Shown here: positions 63,525 through 64,000 of the stretch, one piece after another
How positions within the stretch are numbered: the stretch's first letter is position 1
How the letters are laid out: the number at the start of each line of letters is the position of its first letter
DNA from: Blautia sp. An81
Lineage (GTDB): Bacteria > Bacillota > Clostridia > Lachnospirales > Lachnospiraceae
DNA length: 64,000 nt
Direction: 5' to 3'
Assembly (NCBI RefSeq): GCF_002161285.1
Contig: NZ_NFHH01000002.1
Location: 186,001-250,000 of the forward strand
The notes under the pieces: generated by a model
Told to the model about the DNA's origin: nothing
The model's database searches: none
The model's input: the letters and a program-made list of their open reading frames with translations, nothing else
Made by a program: the position numbers and the translations under genes

Positions 63525-64000
63525 ATGAATAATGATTTTATACAGGAACTGAAAGAAAAGCGTGAACGCTATGGCGTATCACAGTCAAGGCTGGCGGTTG
63601 CCTGCAGTATCAGCCGTGAATACTATAACCGCATTGAAAACGGCAAGACACAGCTCACAGAAGCCTTAAAAGAGGAACTAAAGAAACAGATAGAACGCTT
63701 CAATCCAGAAGAACCGCTGTTCCTGCTCATTGATTATTTCAGAGTGCGTTTCCCTACTACGGACGCATTGACAGTAATACAGAGTGTTATGCACCTTAAA
63801 GAGAAATATTTTCTCCATGAGGACTATGGGAAATACGGCTATGAGGAAAGTTATCTCTTGGGTGATATTCAGGTCATGGTTTCCCACAATGAAGTGTTGG
63901 GTGTTCTTATGGAAATGAAAGGAAAAGGCTGTCGTCAAATGGAAAGCTATCTGCTGGCGCAGGAGCGAAGCTGGTATGATTTTATGCTGGACTGTCTGAC
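63525..64000 (+). CDS. MobT/Orf20-type relaxase, 3' end outside the window
   Basis: The first 158 residues are present (ATG at 63525, AAAGGACGAGTGATTT upstream). An N-terminal Xre helix-turn-helix (ELKEKRERYGVSQSRLAVACSISREYYNRIENGKTQLTEALKEEL) leads into the Rep_trans domain (LFLLIDYFRVRFPTTD...GDIQVMVS), as in Tn916 Orf20. Such proteins nick at oriT, which lies just upstream. The catalytic core falls mostly beyond the window edge. Confidence 0.88.
   Translation, partial: MNNDFIQELKEKRERYGVSQSRLAVACSISREYYNRIENGKTQLTEALKEELKKQIERFNPEEPLFLLIDYFRVRFPTTDALTVIQSVMHLKEKYFLHEDYGKYGYEESYLLGDIQVMVSHNEVLGVLMEMKGKGCRQMESYLLAQERSWYDFMLDCL

Overview
The window reads as a mosaic genomic island from a low-to-mid GC Firmicute, most likely a gut clostridium of the Lachnospiraceae type (inference from protein families, AGGAGG-type ribosome binding sites and textbook sigma-A promoters; no rRNA, tRNA or housekeeping locus is present to fix the taxon). 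Almost everything recognisable is integrative-conjugative-element (ICE) or plasmid backbone, or cargo carried by it: a TOPRIM-like DUF3854 protein, class B sortase, ParM/ParR-type segregation pair, Tn916 Orf7/Orf8-type sigma and helix-turn-helix genes (two sets), tyrosine recombinase, NAD-dependent ligase, SSB, YodL and LPD11 proteins, a UmuC fragment, and at the right edge an oriT-like sequence next to a MobT/Orf20-type relaxase. I saw no IS transposase, CRISPR array or tRNA.

Layout. 1-2.3 kb: end of a rightward ICE operon. 2.7-7.0 kb: AT-rich ABC-exporter cargo with four small regulators, preceded by a decayed copy of the parM 5' region. 7.1-10.0 kb: parM, parR-like gene, Xre regulator, sigma factor and its partner. 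10.0-18.3 kb: a probable iron/heme/siderophore uptake module (AraC regulator, ECF S and T components and double ATPase, two fused exporter-type ABC proteins, DtxR-family regulator) ending in a stand-alone OmpR-type winged-helix protein. 18.4-23.5 kb: leftward orphan gene with a complex leader, DUF5348 protein, integrase-like protein, tyrosine recombinase with repeats in front, AAA_14/DUF4143 ATPase, frameshifted regulator. 23.5-26.2 kb: AT-rich lactococcin-972-type ABC pair. 26.4-33.0 kb: leftward operon with ligA and an ADP-ribosylation set: a DUF3990 ADP-ribosyltransferase-like protein, a DUF3791 partner, a NADAR protein, YodL and LPD11 proteins, and a macro-domain protein. 33.1-33.8 kb: truncated, SOS-box-controlled umuC and a tiny unknown gene. 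33.9-44.2 kb: leftward operon with SSB, a MoxR-like AAA ATPase, a VWA/HExxH protein, sigma and AbrB-type regulators and several unknowns. 44.2-48.2 kb: BlaI/BlaR1-like pair with an ABC exporter. 48.2-58.4 kb: remains of one ABC transporter and two complete two-component systems, one with a BceAB/MacB-like transporter, interleaved with two near-duplicate stand-alone winged-helix genes. 58.4-62.5 kb: AT-rich M23 peptidase, WYL regulator, YoaP-type acetyltransferase and SPL-type radical SAM protein. 62.5-64 kb: a second Orf7/Orf8 pair, an oriT-like region and the start of a relaxase gene.

How it works together. Three leftward transcription units (starting near 19.5, 33.0 and 44.2 kb) share one control design: a sigma-A promoter with a 17-base spacer that carries an inverted repeat, then a structured leader with one or two intrinsic terminators before the first gene. 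More terminator-like hairpins sit inside the two long operons. This points to common repression plus attenuation or processive antitermination. Several cargo cassettes lie between duplicated scraps of backbone (parM 5' region, a terminator with a winged-helix gene end, whole winged-helix genes, a leader), which suggests assembly by recombination between related ICE backbones rather than by transposases. The least explained and most attractive content is the ADP-ribose writer/eraser set (26.5-30.6 kb), the terminator-studded leftward operons, and the recurring receiver-less winged-helix proteins.
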